Counted from the stretch's first letter, positions 16,840 through 27,175 are shown. The stretch: 64,000 nucleotides of DNA from JARRQJ01 sp963810615 (GCA_963810615.1 CAWEOA010000002.1:744001-808000); one strand, 5' to 3'. Made by a program: numbers and translations. Notes: generated from the letters alone by a model not told the origin.

Positions 16840-19662
16840 TTGGACGTCATTTTGCAATTTGTCGGTCCGTCCTTTTTATTCCTTGGGCTACTACTGCTTG
16901 TATGGCCCAGGCATGAGGATGAGTTCAGCTTTTCCAGAACACTCCGCTTCCTGGGGGCGTTCGGTTTGACTCATGGATTTATCGAATGGATAGAATTGTG
17001 GCACGAAATCCATGGCGACATTCCGCTGTTCGACAGCATTGAACCGTTTGTTTTACTTCTATCCTATTTGTTTCTTTTTGAATTCGGCCGCCGCCTGATC
17101 CGCGCCAATTTGAGCCCCGGATTTATCTCAACCATTCCGGGACGATTATTGGCGCCATGGTTGTATATCGGTATATTCGGCGCCATCGCCTATGGAACCG
17201 CTTTCTCCCGACACAGCCTGCACGATTTCACCATCCTCTCCCAATACATTTTTGCATTCAGTGGCGCCGTTCTATCCGGCATCGGTTTCTTTATCTATTG
17301 GGACCGCTATGTAAAGGCGAAATTGATCTCTTCAAACAAAAGATCAATAAAAATTGCCTTTTACGTCCTGGCCATTTCGTTTATAGCTTATGGCGTGCTT
17401 GGCGGCTTGTTCGCCAGGCCCGATGAGTGGTTTCCCGGCTCAGATCTCAACGATAAATTATTCATCAACCTATTCCATTTTCCCATCCGGATTGCCAGCA
17501 CTCTGAGCATCGTTCTCGCCGCCATTGCGCTCACCTATATCCTGAGAATTTTTTATCTGGTATCGCGGCAGGCATTAAGCGACTCCGGCAACGACTCGAA
17601 ACAGGATAAAGACAGATCTGAATACGCCAACCGCCGCTACGAAATATTGCTCCATGCCGCCAACGACGGCATTCACGTACTGGATATTGACGGCAACATC
17701 GTGGAAGCAAACGATGTATTTTGCCAGATGCTGGGTTATAGCCGGGATGAAATCTTGCACATGCATGTCAGCCAATGGGATGCGAAGTTTTCCGTTGCAG
17801 AACTCGAGCAACGCGTATTCGACCTTATCAACAAGCGCGCCGTATTTGAAACCCGTCACTTGTGTCGTGACGGTAGTGTGATTGATGTCGAGATAAGCAC
17901 GGTCGGCGTTCACCTTGACGGCAAGGTACTGCTCTATTGCTCGTCGCGAGACATTACCGTCCGTAAGCATGCCGAAGATCAGCTGCGCCTGGTTTCACGC
18001 GTCTTCGATCGAGCCGCGGAAGGCGTCATGATCACCGACGAGCATCAGAAGATCCTTACCGTAAATGACTCTTTTACCAGCGTAACCGGCTATACGCGGG
18101 ACGAAGTCATCGGCAAAAGTCCCGCCATACTCCAATCCGGCAAACAGGGGCCGGATTTTTATAAGGACATGTGGGATATCCTGCACGACCGCGGCTGGTG
18201 GCAGGGCGAGATTTGGAATCGCCGCAAGAACGGCGAATTGTATCTGGAATGGCTGTCAATCAATGTCGTGCGTGACGAAGACGGCAATGTCATCAACTAC
18301 ATAGGCATGTTCAGCGACAACACCCTCATCAAGGAATCCCGCCGACGCATGGAATTTCTCGCCACCCACGATGAGCTGACCATGCTGCCCAACCGCTCAC
18401 TGTTTAATGAACACCTGAAGCTGGCGCTGGCACGCTCGCAGCGCCGCGGTACCCAATTGGCCCTGCAGTTCGTGGATCTAGACAACTTCAAGATGATCAA
18501 CGATACCCTTGGCCATGAAGAAGGTGATGAACTGCTCAAGCAGGTAGCCGACCGCCTGAAGGGATGCGTCAGGGCTGCCGATAGCGTCGCCCGCTTAGGG
18601 GGCGACGAGTTCGTTATCTTGCTTGATATTGAGAACCGCAACGGCGCGACCATCATGGCCAAGCGCATCCTCGAGGCCTTTACCGCCGGCTTCATGCTCA
18701 AGGATCAAGAGTACAAAATTTCACCGAGCATTGGCATCAGCCTCTTTCCGGAGGATGCTGCCGATCCGAAGATCCTCATGAGCCATGCCGATACTGCCAT
18801 GTACCGCGCCAAGGAGCACGGCAAGAACACCTATCTATTCTTCACCAATGAGATGGCAGAACATATCAGCCATCGCTTGCTCATCGAACGCTCGCTGCGG
18901 CTGGCCATTGCGAATAATGAATTGTTTCTGGAATATCAACCCCAGATCGATTTTGAGAGCAATGAGCTGGTAGGGGTGGAGGCGCTGCTGCGGTGGCGAC
19001 ACGGCGGAGAGACCATTCTGCCCGGCACTTTCATTCCTATCGCCGAGGAATCCGGACTGATCGTCGACATTGATAACTGGGTGATAGCCGAGGCCTGCCG
19101 CCAGATGCGCGCCTGGAACCAGGCCGGGCTGCCACCCTTCTTGGTCAGCATCAATATCTCTGCACACCATTTCCGCCGGCCCAATATATTCTCCCAAATC
19201 ATGGGCATCGTCTCCATCGCCAATATCTCACCAAAACGTCTGTCGATCGAAATCACCGAAAGCAGCCTGATGGATGTGGAAAGTGCGAGCCGCATGCTCC
19301 GCAAACTGCACGAAGTCGGCTTCCGCATCAGCGTAGACGACTTCGGAACCGGGTTCTCTTCACTCTCGTATTTGAAGCGCTTTTCGGTCAACGAGCTGAA
19401 AATCGACCGGAGCTTTGTCGACGACATCGCCGGCGACGCCGAAGATCGCTCCATCACCACCGCCATTATCGCCATGGCCCGCGAATTGGGATTGGAGACC
19501 GTGGCCGAAGGCGTCGAGACCCCGGCCCAGCATGAAGTGCTGAGAAAGCTCGGCTGCAATATAGGGCAAGGTTATTTGTACTCGCCGCCCTTGGCCGGTT
19601 CCCGATTACAGGATTGGCTACTCAAACGCAGTCCAAAAAAAACCGCCCAGTCTCGACGGTGA
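16840..19662 (+). CDS. Membrane PAS-PAS-GGDEF-EAL cyclic-di-GMP signalling protein
   Basis: About seven membrane helices fill the first 270 residues. Two PAS domains follow (HAANDGIHVLDIDG and RAAEGVMITDEHQK), then a GGDEF domain with DELTMLPNRSLF, active site ARLGGDEFVIL and an intact RAAD I-site. The EAL domain has GVEALLRWRH, ISAHHF, ITESSLMD, DDFGTGFSSLSYLK and AEGVET. All catalytic residues of both domains are visible, so it could make or break cyclic di-GMP, with the direction set by the sensor parts. The frame is open from TTG 16774, but TTG 16840 is preferred because GAGGAAGGA stands just before it. No partner gene is obvious. Confidence 0.92.
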   Translation: MDVILQFVGPSFLFLGLLLLVWPRHEDEFSFSRTLRFLGAFGLTHGFIEWIELWHEIHGDIPLFDSIEPFVLLLSYLFLFEFGRRLIRANLSPGFISTIPGRLLAPWLYIGIFGAIAYGTAFSRHSLHDFTILSQYIFAFSGAVLSGIGFFIYWDRYVKAKLISSNKRSIKIAFYVLAISFIAYGVLGGLFARPDEWFPGSDLNDKLFINLFHFPIRIASTLSIVLAAIALTYILRIFYLVSRQALSDSGNDSKQDKDRSEYANRRYEILLHAANDGIHVLDIDGNIVEANDVFCQMLGYSRDEILHMHVSQWDAKFSVAELEQRVFDLINKRAVFETRHLCRDGSVIDVEISTVGVHLDGKVLLYCSSRDITVRKHAEDQLRLVSRVFDRAAEGVMITDEHQKILTVNDSFTSVTGYTRDEVIGKSPAILQSGKQGPDFYKDMWDILHDRGWWQGEIWNRRKNGELYLEWLSINVVRDEDGNVINYIGMFSDNTLIKESRRRMEFLATHDELTMLPNRSLFNEHLKLALARSQRRGTQLALQFVDLDNFKMINDTLGHEEGDELLKQVADRLKGCVRAADSVARLGGDEFVILLDIENRNGATIMAKRILEAFTAGFMLKDQEYKISPSIGISLFPEDAADPKILMSHADTAMYRAKEHGKNTYLFFTNEMAEHISHRLLIERSLRLAIANNELFLEYQPQIDFESNELVGVEALLRWRHGGETILPGTFIPIAEESGLIVDIDNWVIAEACRQMRAWNQAGLPPFLVSINISAHHFRRPNIFSQIMGIVSIANISPKRLSIEITESSLMDVESASRMLRKLHEVGFRISVDDFGTGFSSLSYLKRFSVNELKIDRSFVDDIAGDAEDRSITTAIIAMARELGLETVAEGVETPAQHEVLRKLGCNIGQGYLYSPPLAGSRLQDWLLKRSPKKTAQSRR

Positions 19663-19754
19663 AAAATCGCCGGCGCTGGAGGCCGATGTAACATATCCCT
19701 TTTGCCGATCTTCCCGGGCACCCAACGTCGCAACGATCTATTAGACGTGGCGAC

Positions 19755-20366
19755 TTAAAAGCCGCGATCACCGGTCTCAACATCCACCAGCCTACCGTTT
19801 TCGAATTTCAAGATGCGCAAAAATTTATTGGGTCCGAAATTATAGGTCCACTCATCGATGCGCTTGATCGTCAACCTATTGGTGTTTTTATCCACGCTGG
19901 CGAGCTGCTCCTCCTGACGGCTGTCCTTAAATGCCGGATCTCCGCAGCGCTGCAGTATTTCATATTGGCTGATGCCGGTCTGTATTTGGGCACTGTCGCA
20001 CAGCCCGGCGGAGGGGTGGCCGCCGTCATAGCCGTAACCACCCGTGGCGATGTTGACCAATCTGCCGTTTTCAAACAGCAAAAAACGCAGAAAAGAATTA
20101 TGGCCGAAATTATAAACCCAGCGTTCGCGATCTATGCTCAGCCGCGACGCGTCTACGGAGTTGGGGTTGGTGATGATTTGATCCGTCCAGTCATCCTTCC
20201 ACGCCGGCGAACCGCATTTGATCAAGACCTCGGCCTTATTGTCCCCGACCGACACCAGGCGGTTACCGCAGCGCAGGGTATCGGATGCGGCGGCCGATGC
20301 GGTCCCGGCAACTGCAACCAGAACAAGGAAAGCACAACAACAAGCGACCCTGGATGACTTAGCCAT
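19755..20366 (-). CDS. Secreted DUF2845-type protein with two repeats
   Basis: A signal peptide (VACCCAFLVLVAVAGTASA) leads a mature part built of two related units. The first begins RCGNRLVSVGDNKAEVLIKCGSP and the second LCDSAQIQTGISQYEILQRCGDP; both end in a W-YNFG...FL-F-FENGRLV segment. The pattern matches DUF2845, a periplasmic family of unknown function. Each unit has two conserved Cys residues. The start 20366 is chosen for its GGAGGG ribosome site, although the frame is open to 20408. Confidence 0.8.
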   Translation of the reverse strand: MAKSSRVACCCAFLVLVAVAGTASAAASDTLRCGNRLVSVGDNKAEVLIKCGSPAWKDDWTDQIITNPNSVDASRLSIDRERWVYNFGHNSFLRFLLFENGRLVNIATGGYGYDGGHPSAGLCDSAQIQTGISQYEILQRCGDPAFKDSRQEEQLASVDKNTNRLTIKRIDEWTYNFGPNKFLRILKFENGRLVDVETGDRGF

Positions 20367-20489
20367 GATTCCCTCCGTTTTCCGGCTCCCCGCCACATAC
20401 CCATCCATATCGAAGCCTAGGACTTAGTTATATACTAGCTCGCCTGGACTCGAAAGCGTTATTGCCCTCCGCCCTGGGAGCCGCCCAGC

Positions 20490-21101
20490 ATGCTGAAACT
20501 TTACGATTTTCTTCCTTCCGGCAACAGCTACAAGGTGCGCCTGCTGCTGTCCCAGCTCGCCATCCCCTACGAACGCATCGCCGTCGACATTCTCAAGGGC
20601 GAGACCCGCACCCCGGCGTTTCTGGCCAAGAACCCCAACGGTCGCATCCCTCTCCTGGAGATCGCGCCCCAAGTGTATCTGAGCGAATCCAACGCCATCA
20701 TGGTCTATCTCGCCCAAGACAGCGCGCTGCTGCCCCGTGATCCCTGGCACTACGCGCAGGTCCTGCAATGGCTGTTCTTCGAGCAATACAGCCACGAACC
20801 GTATATCGCCACTTCCCGTTATTGGATCGCCTTGCTGGGTAAGGAGCGGGAATACCGGGACGCTTTGGCCGAGAAGCGCGCCCCCGGCCAGGCGGCCCTG
20901 CAGATCATGAACCAGCATCTGGCTCAGCATGATTTCTTTGTGGCAGGGCGCTACTCACTCGCCGATATCGGTCTGTACGCCTACACCCACGTGGCCCCGG
21001 AAGGTGGCTTCGAACTCACAGCATATCCCAACATCCTGGCATGGCTGGACAGAGTCGCATCACAACCCGCTTACATCGATATACGGCAGGTCCCGCATTG
21101 A
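20490..21101 (+). CDS. Glutathione S-transferase family protein
   Basis: The 203-residue protein has an N-terminal thioredoxin-like domain (LPSGNSYKVRLLLSQLAIPYE, NPNGRIPLLE with the cis-Pro, and SESNAIMVYLA that binds the glutathione gamma-Glu) and an all-helical C-terminal domain with YSLADIGLYAY. The putative catalytic Ser lies in SGNS. It would conjugate glutathione to small electrophiles; the substrate is unknown. It is transcribed toward uvrD with a 44-bp gap. Confidence 0.9.
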   Translation: MLKLYDFLPSGNSYKVRLLLSQLAIPYERIAVDILKGETRTPAFLAKNPNGRIPLLEIAPQVYLSESNAIMVYLAQDSALLPRDPWHYAQVLQWLFFEQYSHEPYIATSRYWIALLGKEREYRDALAEKRAPGQAALQIMNQHLAQHDFFVAGRYSLADIGLYAYTHVAPEGGFELTAYPNILAWLDRVASQPAYIDIRQVPH

Positions 21102-21145
21102 AGGCATTAACCCAGCCCGGCACACGCATCTGTTAAAATGCGCTT

Positions 21146-23302
21146 ATGGATGTTTCTGATCTGCTTGATCCCCTCAATGACGCACAACGCGAGGCGGTAA
21201 CGGCACCGGCGGGGCCGGTGCTGGTCATCGCCGGCGCCGGCAGCGGTAAGACCCGGGTGCTGGTGCATCGCATCGCCTGGCTGATTCGGGTCGAAGGTGC
21301 CTCCCCCTACGGCGTGTTGGCGGTCACCTTCACCAACAAGGCCGCCGCGGAGATGCGCGGCCGCACCGAACAATTGCTGGGCATCCCGGCGGGCGGCATG
21401 TGGGTGGGTACCTTTCACAACCTCGCCCATCGTCTGCTGCGCGCCCACTGGCGCGAGGCGGGCCTGCCGCAGACCTTTCAGATCCTCGATTCCGATGATC
21501 AATACCGTTTGATCCGCCGCCTGCTGAAGGCCCTGGAATTGGACGAATCCAAATGGCCGCCCAGACAGGTGCAATGGTACATCAACGGCCGCAAGGACGA
21601 AGGACTGCGGCCGCAGCACATCGACGGCCGCGGCGACCCGTTCACCGCGCAGATGGTACGTATCTACCAGGCCTATGAGGACAACTGCCAACGCGCCGGT
21701 CTGGTGGATTTCGCCGAACTGTTATTGCGCGCCCACGAACTGCTGCGCGACCGCGGCGACATCCTCGCCCATTATCAGAACCGCTTCCAGCACATCCTGG
21801 TGGACGAATTCCAGGACACCAACGCCATTCAATATGCGTGGCTGCGCTTGCTGGCGGGTTTGCGCGGCAATCTGTTCGCGGTGGGCGACGACGATCAATC
21901 CATCTACGGCTGGCGCGGCGCGCGCATTGAGAACATCCAACGTTTCAGCAAGGATTTCCCCGGCACCCGGGTACTGCGCCTCGAGGAAAATTACCGTTCG
22001 ACGCGCACCATCCTTGCCGCGGCCAACGCCCTGATCGCCCACAATAGCGGCCGTCTCGGCAAGGAACTCTGGACGCGCGGTGATGAAGGCGACCCCATCC
22101 TGCTCTATGCCGCCTTCAATGAATTGGACGAGGCACGCTTCATCGTCGAGCGCCTGCGGCATTGGGCGGGGGCGGGCAATCGCCGCAGCGAGGCCGCGAT
22201 CCTCTACCGCTCCAACGCCCAGTCACGCGTCCTGGAAGAGGCCTTGCTGGCGGTGGGGATGCCGTATCGCGTCTACGGCGGCCTGCGCTTCTTCGAGCGT
22301 GCCGAGATCAAGGATGCCCTTGCCTACCTGCGGCTGCTGGCCAACCGCGACGACGACGCCTCCTTCGAACGGGTGGTGAACACACCCACCCGCGGCATCG
22401 GCGAACGCACCGTTGCCGCCGTGCGCGATCAGGCGCGCCTGCATCAACACACCTTGTTCCGCGCCGCCGCGGCGCTGATCGATTCATCGCATCTGGCGGG
22501 ACGCGCCACGACGGCATTAAAGGGTTTCGTCACGCTCATCGATCGCCTTGCCGCGGAGAGCGCGCAGTTGGACTTGGGCGACAAAGTGGAACACGTCATT
22601 CATCACAGCGGACTCCTCGATCATTACCGCAAGGAAAAGGGCGAAGTGGGTCAGGCGCGGGTCGAAAACCTGGAAGAGCTGGTCAACGCCGCCCGCCAAT
22701 TCCAGGGCGAGGAAGACAGCGAACTGGATCCTCTCTCGGCTTTTCTCACCCACGCCGCCTTGGAGGCCGGCGAAGGTCAGGGCGATGCCTGGGAAGACTG
22801 CGTGCAACTGATGACCCTGCACGCCGCCAAGGGCCTGGAATTTCCCCTGGTGTTTATCTGCGGCGTGGAAGAAGGCCTGTTCCCCCATCAAATGTCCATC
22901 GCCGAAGAGGGCCGCCTCGAAGAAGAGCGCCGCCTGTGTTATGTAGGCATCACCCGTGCGGAGCGGGAACTTTACCTCACCTATGCGGAGAGTCGCCGTC
23001 TGCACGGCACGGAATCCTATCCCCGTCCTTCGCGTTTCTTGAGCGAGCTCCCTGCCGAGTTATTGCAGGAAGTGCGGCCGCGCGCCCACATCACTCGCCC
23101 GGCCGCGTTCAGCTCCGCTACGCCGGAAGCGGAGATAAGCGGCGGACTGCGACTGGGACAGCACGTGCTCCACACCACCTTCGGCGAAGGCGTGGTGACC
23201 AATTACGAAGGACAGGGCAGCAGCGCCCGGGTTCAGGTGAATTTCGCCGGCGTGGGCAGCAAATGGCTGGTATTGGCCTACGCCAAGCTACAAGCGCTTT
23301 GA
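21146..23302 (+). CDS. uvrD: DNA helicase II (UvrD)
   Basis: The 718-residue superfamily 1A helicase matches UvrD in length and motifs: I GAGSGKTRV, Ia TFTNKAAAEM, II VDEFQDTN, III GDDDQSIYGWRGA, IV EENYRST, V TLHAAKGLEF and VI EERRLCYVGITRA. The C-terminal tail ends in a Tudor-like segment (LGQHVLHTTFGEGVV) that in UvrD/PcrA contacts partners such as RNA polymerase. It unwinds DNA 3' to 5' in nucleotide excision and mismatch repair. The Rep helicase is the alternative, but the tail favours UvrD. Confidence 0.95.
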   Translation: MDVSDLLDPLNDAQREAVTAPAGPVLVIAGAGSGKTRVLVHRIAWLIRVEGASPYGVLAVTFTNKAAAEMRGRTEQLLGIPAGGMWVGTFHNLAHRLLRAHWREAGLPQTFQILDSDDQYRLIRRLLKALELDESKWPPRQVQWYINGRKDEGLRPQHIDGRGDPFTAQMVRIYQAYEDNCQRAGLVDFAELLLRAHELLRDRGDILAHYQNRFQHILVDEFQDTNAIQYAWLRLLAGLRGNLFAVGDDDQSIYGWRGARIENIQRFSKDFPGTRVLRLEENYRSTRTILAAANALIAHNSGRLGKELWTRGDEGDPILLYAAFNELDEARFIVERLRHWAGAGNRRSEAAILYRSNAQSRVLEEALLAVGMPYRVYGGLRFFERAEIKDALAYLRLLANRDDDASFERVVNTPTRGIGERTVAAVRDQARLHQHTLFRAAAALIDSSHLAGRATTALKGFVTLIDRLAAESAQLDLGDKVEHVIHHSGLLDHYRKEKGEVGQARVENLEELVNAARQFQGEEDSELDPLSAFLTHAALEAGEGQGDAWEDCVQLMTLHAAKGLEFPLVFICGVEEGLFPHQMSIAEEGRLEEERRLCYVGITRAERELYLTYAESRRLHGTESYPRPSRFLSELPAELLQEVRPRAHITRPAAFSSATPEAEISGGLRLGQHVLHTTFGEGVVTNYEGQGSSARVQVNFAGVGSKWLVLAYAKLQAL

Positions 23303-23334
23303 TCCCCGACTCACCACCGACCTGAACGTGTTAT

Positions 23335-23637
23335 TCAGCCGGGCAGCTTGGCCGCAAGCACATCGACCTTTTCGATGCTAGGAGGTTTCGCCAAGAGTTC
23401 GCCGGCCTTCTCCATCAACGCCGCGGCAACGCGCCCCGTAAGATGGGCCTGACGCCCCGCTTCGTCGGGAAAGGTATCGAAGATGCCGTAACTTCGCGGC
23501 CCCAGGCGTAGCGCATACCACGTGGTGGTCGCCGGCTCCTGCTCGACCACCGGCAAGCCACCCTGCAAAAAGTCTTCGACCGCCGCCTCTTTTCCGGGCT
23601 TGGCCTCCAATCGCACAAACAATGCCAGCTTGACCAT
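23335..23637 (-). CDS. Antibiotic-biosynthesis-monooxygenase (ABM) domain protein
   Basis: The 100-residue protein is a single ABM-type ferredoxin-like fold: VKLALFVRLEAKPGKEAAVEDFL at the start, then TTTWYALRLGPRSYGIFDTFPDEAGRQAHL. Small ABM proteins act on quinones or other small molecules, or have unknown roles; the substrate is not visible here. The start at 23637 is chosen because AGGAG lies eight bases before it, while an ATG six bases earlier is too near that site. Confidence 0.82.
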   Translation of the reverse strand: MVKLALFVRLEAKPGKEAAVEDFLQGGLPVVEQEPATTTWYALRLGPRSYGIFDTFPDEAGRQAHLTGRVAAALMEKAGELLAKPPSIEKVDVLAAKLPG

Positions 23638-23862
23638 AGTCATTTCTCCTTTACTTACAGATGACAAATGACCCTACCCGCAATCGGCAAGGGCGCTAAA
23701 GCGTAAAGCTTGAGACTTAAAAGATTGAGCTTGGTTCGGACACGGTGAAGTAGACAATCGCCACTACAACTATAGCCGGTTTTTTCTTAATAGCCAGTCG
23801 GACGGTGGTGGTCGTGCATCGCCGCAGAAAAGCCCGGTAGACGAGCGGCATGTGCTCTTGAA

Positions 23863-26685
23863 TTAATTTATTGCGGTATTGATATAACGCTCGGTGCCGA
23901 CGTCCTGCTCCGGCCGGCCTATGTAGAAACCTTGCACATAGTCCACACCAAGATCGCGCAGCAGCATCAGCGTCTCTTTGTTCTCCACCTGTGGCGCGAT
24001 GGTGACCTTGCCCAGGGCATGCGCCACTTGATTGATGGATCTCACCACCACTTGATTGACCACCGACTGCATCAAGCCCTGCACATAGGATCCGTCGATC
24101 TTGAGCGCATCCACCGGCAGATGTTTGAGATAGGTAAAAGAGCTGAAGCCTAAACCGAAGTGTTCCAGCACCACCCTGGCGCCCATCTCCTTAATGACGC
24201 GAATGAAATCGGCGGCCAGCACCAAATCCGCCACCGCCGCGGTCTCATTGATCTCGAAGGTGAGAACCGACGCATCCAATTTGGTTTCCGCGAGCATGTC
24301 GCGGATCCTGGTCGGTAAGCCGGCGTCGCGCAACGCCGCCGGGGTCAAATTGATGAAAAATCGTACCGCCAGCCCCGCCCCGCGCAGTCGCGCCAACTCT
24401 CGAATCGACTTCATCACCACGCAGCGATCCAGCTGTTGACTCAAGCCCAGGCGCTCCGCCGTGGGCAAAAACGCGCCGGGGATCAGCAAATGATCTTCGC
24501 TATCGACTATGCGCGCCAATACTTCATAATCGTAAACACTCCCTGTCGTCACTGAGATAATAGGTTGATAGGCCAATTGATAGCGTTCTTCCTCCATCAA
24601 TCCTTTGATACGATCCGCCCAGGCGGAATCCTGTAACGTGGGTCGCTTGATAACGACGGCATCGTAAAATACCACTTGATTACGACCCAAGGTCTTGGCG
24701 TTGTGGCAGGCACGTTCCGCCTGGGCCAGACACTCGTCGGCCGACTTCACGCCCTCGTTAATCAAGGCAAGACCGATACTGCAGGTCAGGGAGTAAGCAT
24801 TGCCGCCTTCGAGAAATTTGAATTCAACAAAATGGGCGCGCATATTTTCTGCCACCTTGCGCGCTCCTTCGGCATCCACATTGTAGAGCAACACCGTGAA
24901 CTCATCACCACCGTAACGCGCCAACAGATCGCTCTCGCGGGTGTGTTTCTTCATCAAATCCGCCGCTTCCACCAACAACCTGTCCCCGGCATCATGGCCG
25001 ATGCTATCGTTGATGTACTTCAACTGGTCCAGATCCACGAACATCAATATCCCGGTTTCATTGCCGCGCGCCGCTCTCGCCACCATGCGCTCCAGTTCCT
25101 GGCGCATATATCTTCGATTGAACAGCCCGGTAAGGGCATCATGAGAAACCTGATAGGTGAGCTTTTGTTCCTGGACCTTTTGCTCGGTGATGTCGCGCGC
25201 GATGCCGGTGAGAGCCACCATCCCCCCCTGCTGATCCTTGCGCGCCCCGGCGATAAATTGCAAATGGTGGAGAGCACCCTTGCGGTCGTGATGCACGCTT
25301 TCGAATTCCAGCCAATCCTTTCCGTCCCATAGCGCCTGGTACGCGGCCTTCTCCCGTTCCAGATAATCGGGCTCGGTAAATTCGAGCACGCTGCAACCGA
25401 TCAATTCCGCCGGCTCTACCCCGTAGATGTACTTGGCCGCGCTGTTGACGAAGGTCCAATGCCCCTCGCGGTTCATGCTCCAGATAAGATCGCGGGACGA
25501 TTCCACCAAATCCCGATAACGGGGTTCCGCCGTTTGTCGGTCAGTGATTTCCGAGACGGAGCAGATGAAATAGGCGTTATTGCCCAGCCCCATACTGCTC
25601 ACCTGCACCGACATGGCGATATCAAGTCCCTCGCGGTGACTACCCTGGATTTCCTGTACAACCTGTATAGGGGAGGGAATACCGCTTTCGCATGTCAAAC
25701 CGGGCAGCAACGCGCATATCGCCGCGCCTTGCGCCTTGAGCACCTCAGATCCGAACAATCTCTCCGCGGCGGGATTGAATATTTTGATGTCCCCCGCTTC
25801 ATCGGTGATGATGATGCCCTCCGGGACGGCATCTATGATGGCTTGGATCTTCAATTCCTGACCTTCCAGGAATCGCCCCAAACGACTCAGCGATTGAGTG
25901 AGTAATCCAAATTCATCGGTGGATGTTGGTCGCAGTACCGCCAGCTCCTCCAGGTACGATGCGGTACCGCTAAGGTTCATCACGGTTTGCAGGGGTTTTA
26001 ACGCCCCCAAGATACTACGCGAGCCGATGGCGACCGCGGCCAGCACCAATAGCCCTAGCCCACTCCATACCAGCAGCACCTCCGCCGTCCACAAATGGGT
26101 GCGCAACCAATAGAAGTACATCATGGCCAGGCCTGCCAACAGCGGCATCAACACGCCAAAGAGTAATAGCTTGCTTTTAATCGAGACGTGGACCTTCTCC
26201 AGACCAGCCGCCCTGGCAAACCTGCCCAAGGATACCAATGCCAACAAATAGAACGGCACCCCGATCAATACCGCCACGACCAGTTGGATCAACAAACTGG
26301 GCAGCCAGTCCGCCACGGATGAGACGGACTGGCCGGTATCGGCGGCATAAAATAAGGAGGAAACCACCACGTAGGCACATAGCCATCGCCAATAATGGCT
26401 ATGGAGCTGAGAGAGGCCCCGCGATAAGGCCTTGGGTTGGACGATACCTTCGTCTTCTTCCGGAACCGCCAAGGTAAAGATTTGACGATAATGGGCGATG
26501 GCCACCACCCACCAGACTATGGCTAAAGTCGCCAATAAGCGTCCGGCGCCGGAACCTAATAGGGAGAAATCTTCCCGCTGACCCAGCCAAAGCTCAACGC
26601 CATAACCGGCCAGTGGCACGGCGGCAAATCCCAGTGCTACTATCCCCAGGTAACGTTTACGCACTGCGCGAAGCTCTGACCACAT
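23863..26685 (-). CDS. Membrane HAMP-PAS-PAS-GGDEF-EAL protein with degenerate EAL domain
   Basis: Six or so N-terminal membrane helices are followed by a HAMP-like linker, two PAS domains (IDAVPEGIIITDEAG; SSRDLIWSMNREG), a GGDEF domain and an EAL domain. The GGDEF part is intact: DALTGLFNRRYM, VDLDQLKYIND, ARYGGDEFTVL and an RESD I-site. The EAL part has lost key residues: EVL for EAL, LEHFGLGFSS for DDFGTGFSS, and APQVENKE for the usual AEGVE. Phosphodiesterase activity is therefore unlikely; it may bind c-di-GMP or regulate. The overall role would be a cyclase controlled by membrane and PAS inputs. Weak ribosome site; start not certain. Confidence 0.9.
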   Translation of the reverse strand: MWSELRAVRKRYLGIVALGFAAVPLAGYGVELWLGQREDFSLLGSGAGRLLATLAIVWWVVAIAHYRQIFTLAVPEEDEGIVQPKALSRGLSQLHSHYWRWLCAYVVVSSLFYAADTGQSVSSVADWLPSLLIQLVVAVLIGVPFYLLALVSLGRFARAAGLEKVHVSIKSKLLLFGVLMPLLAGLAMMYFYWLRTHLWTAEVLLVWSGLGLLVLAAVAIGSRSILGALKPLQTVMNLSGTASYLEELAVLRPTSTDEFGLLTQSLSRLGRFLEGQELKIQAIIDAVPEGIIITDEAGDIKIFNPAAERLFGSEVLKAQGAAICALLPGLTCESGIPSPIQVVQEIQGSHREGLDIAMSVQVSSMGLGNNAYFICSVSEITDRQTAEPRYRDLVESSRDLIWSMNREGHWTFVNSAAKYIYGVEPAELIGCSVLEFTEPDYLEREKAAYQALWDGKDWLEFESVHHDRKGALHHLQFIAGARKDQQGGMVALTGIARDITEQKVQEQKLTYQVSHDALTGLFNRRYMRQELERMVARAARGNETGILMFVDLDQLKYINDSIGHDAGDRLLVEAADLMKKHTRESDLLARYGGDEFTVLLYNVDAEGARKVAENMRAHFVEFKFLEGGNAYSLTCSIGLALINEGVKSADECLAQAERACHNAKTLGRNQVVFYDAVVIKRPTLQDSAWADRIKGLMEEERYQLAYQPIISVTTGSVYDYEVLARIVDSEDHLLIPGAFLPTAERLGLSQQLDRCVVMKSIRELARLRGAGLAVRFFINLTPAALRDAGLPTRIRDMLAETKLDASVLTFEINETAAVADLVLAADFIRVIKEMGARVVLEHFGLGFSSFTYLKHLPVDALKIDGSYVQGLMQSVVNQVVVRSINQVAHALGKVTIAPQVENKETLMLLRDLGVDYVQGFYIGRPEQDVGTERYINTAIN

Positions 26686-26917
26686 ATTTTAGGAACCTAT
26701 CACTGCCAATTATTCTATTCGAGGCGTGGTAGTTGACGTCTTCCTAAAGTGTGGGCTGTCCCTGGCGAAGTCGCGGTCCCGCCCCGACAATTCACTCCAT
26801 CATGTCAAAAACGCTTACGACTCACCAGCGTTTTACATTACAAAGCTAGGGCATTTGCCGATGGTAATTCAATCAACCATTAGATAATTAAGAAGAAAAT
26901 TGCATAAGCTCCTGGTA

Positions 26918-26938
26918 AGGAAAATCGTCAATTTTCCT
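26918..26938 (-). terminator. Hairpin downstream of cstA-ybdD, weak terminator
   Basis: AGGAAAAT (26918-26925) and ATTTTCCT (26931-26938) form an 8-bp stem with a 5-nt loop about 40 bp after the ybdD stop. There is no long T-tract, so termination is uncertain. Confidence 0.4.
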
Positions 26939-26979
26939 CCATCAGAGGGTTTGAAGAGCAGGAAATCTTCTCGAATCCC

Positions 26980-27171
26980 TTAACAACAGCGATTTATCCC
27001 GTTCCATTTGCGTTCCTGCTGTTGCCTGTAGAAGGTCTTGCGATCAAGCGGGGGCCCATCCCCGCTATGCTGTTCCCGCCAGTGGGCTAGATAGCGCTCA
27101 TAGGCATCTTCGCCGGTCATGGCGCGAATCAAGCGGCGCAGGCGTCCGAGCTGGGTCATGAGACGGAACAT
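26980..27171 (-). CDS. ybdD: YbdD/YjiX family small protein associated with CstA
   Basis: The 63-residue protein contains the family pattern MTGEDAYERYLAHW, then LDRKTFYRQQQERKWNG and a final RCC. YbdD-type proteins are encoded right after CstA/BtsT and are needed for transport by that carrier. It begins four bases after the cstA stop; the frame is open for 45 more bases upstream within cstA, but the 27171 start gives the usual family length. Confidence 0.88.
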   Translation of the reverse strand: MFRLMTQLGRLRRLIRAMTGEDAYERYLAHWREQHSGDGPPLDRKTFYRQQQERKWNGINRCC

Positions 27172-27175
27172 GGGC

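Noticed and set aside
22162..23325. 387-codon frame within uvrD
   Set aside because: Arg/Pro/Gly-rich product in another frame of a well-supported gene; typical of high-GC shadows.
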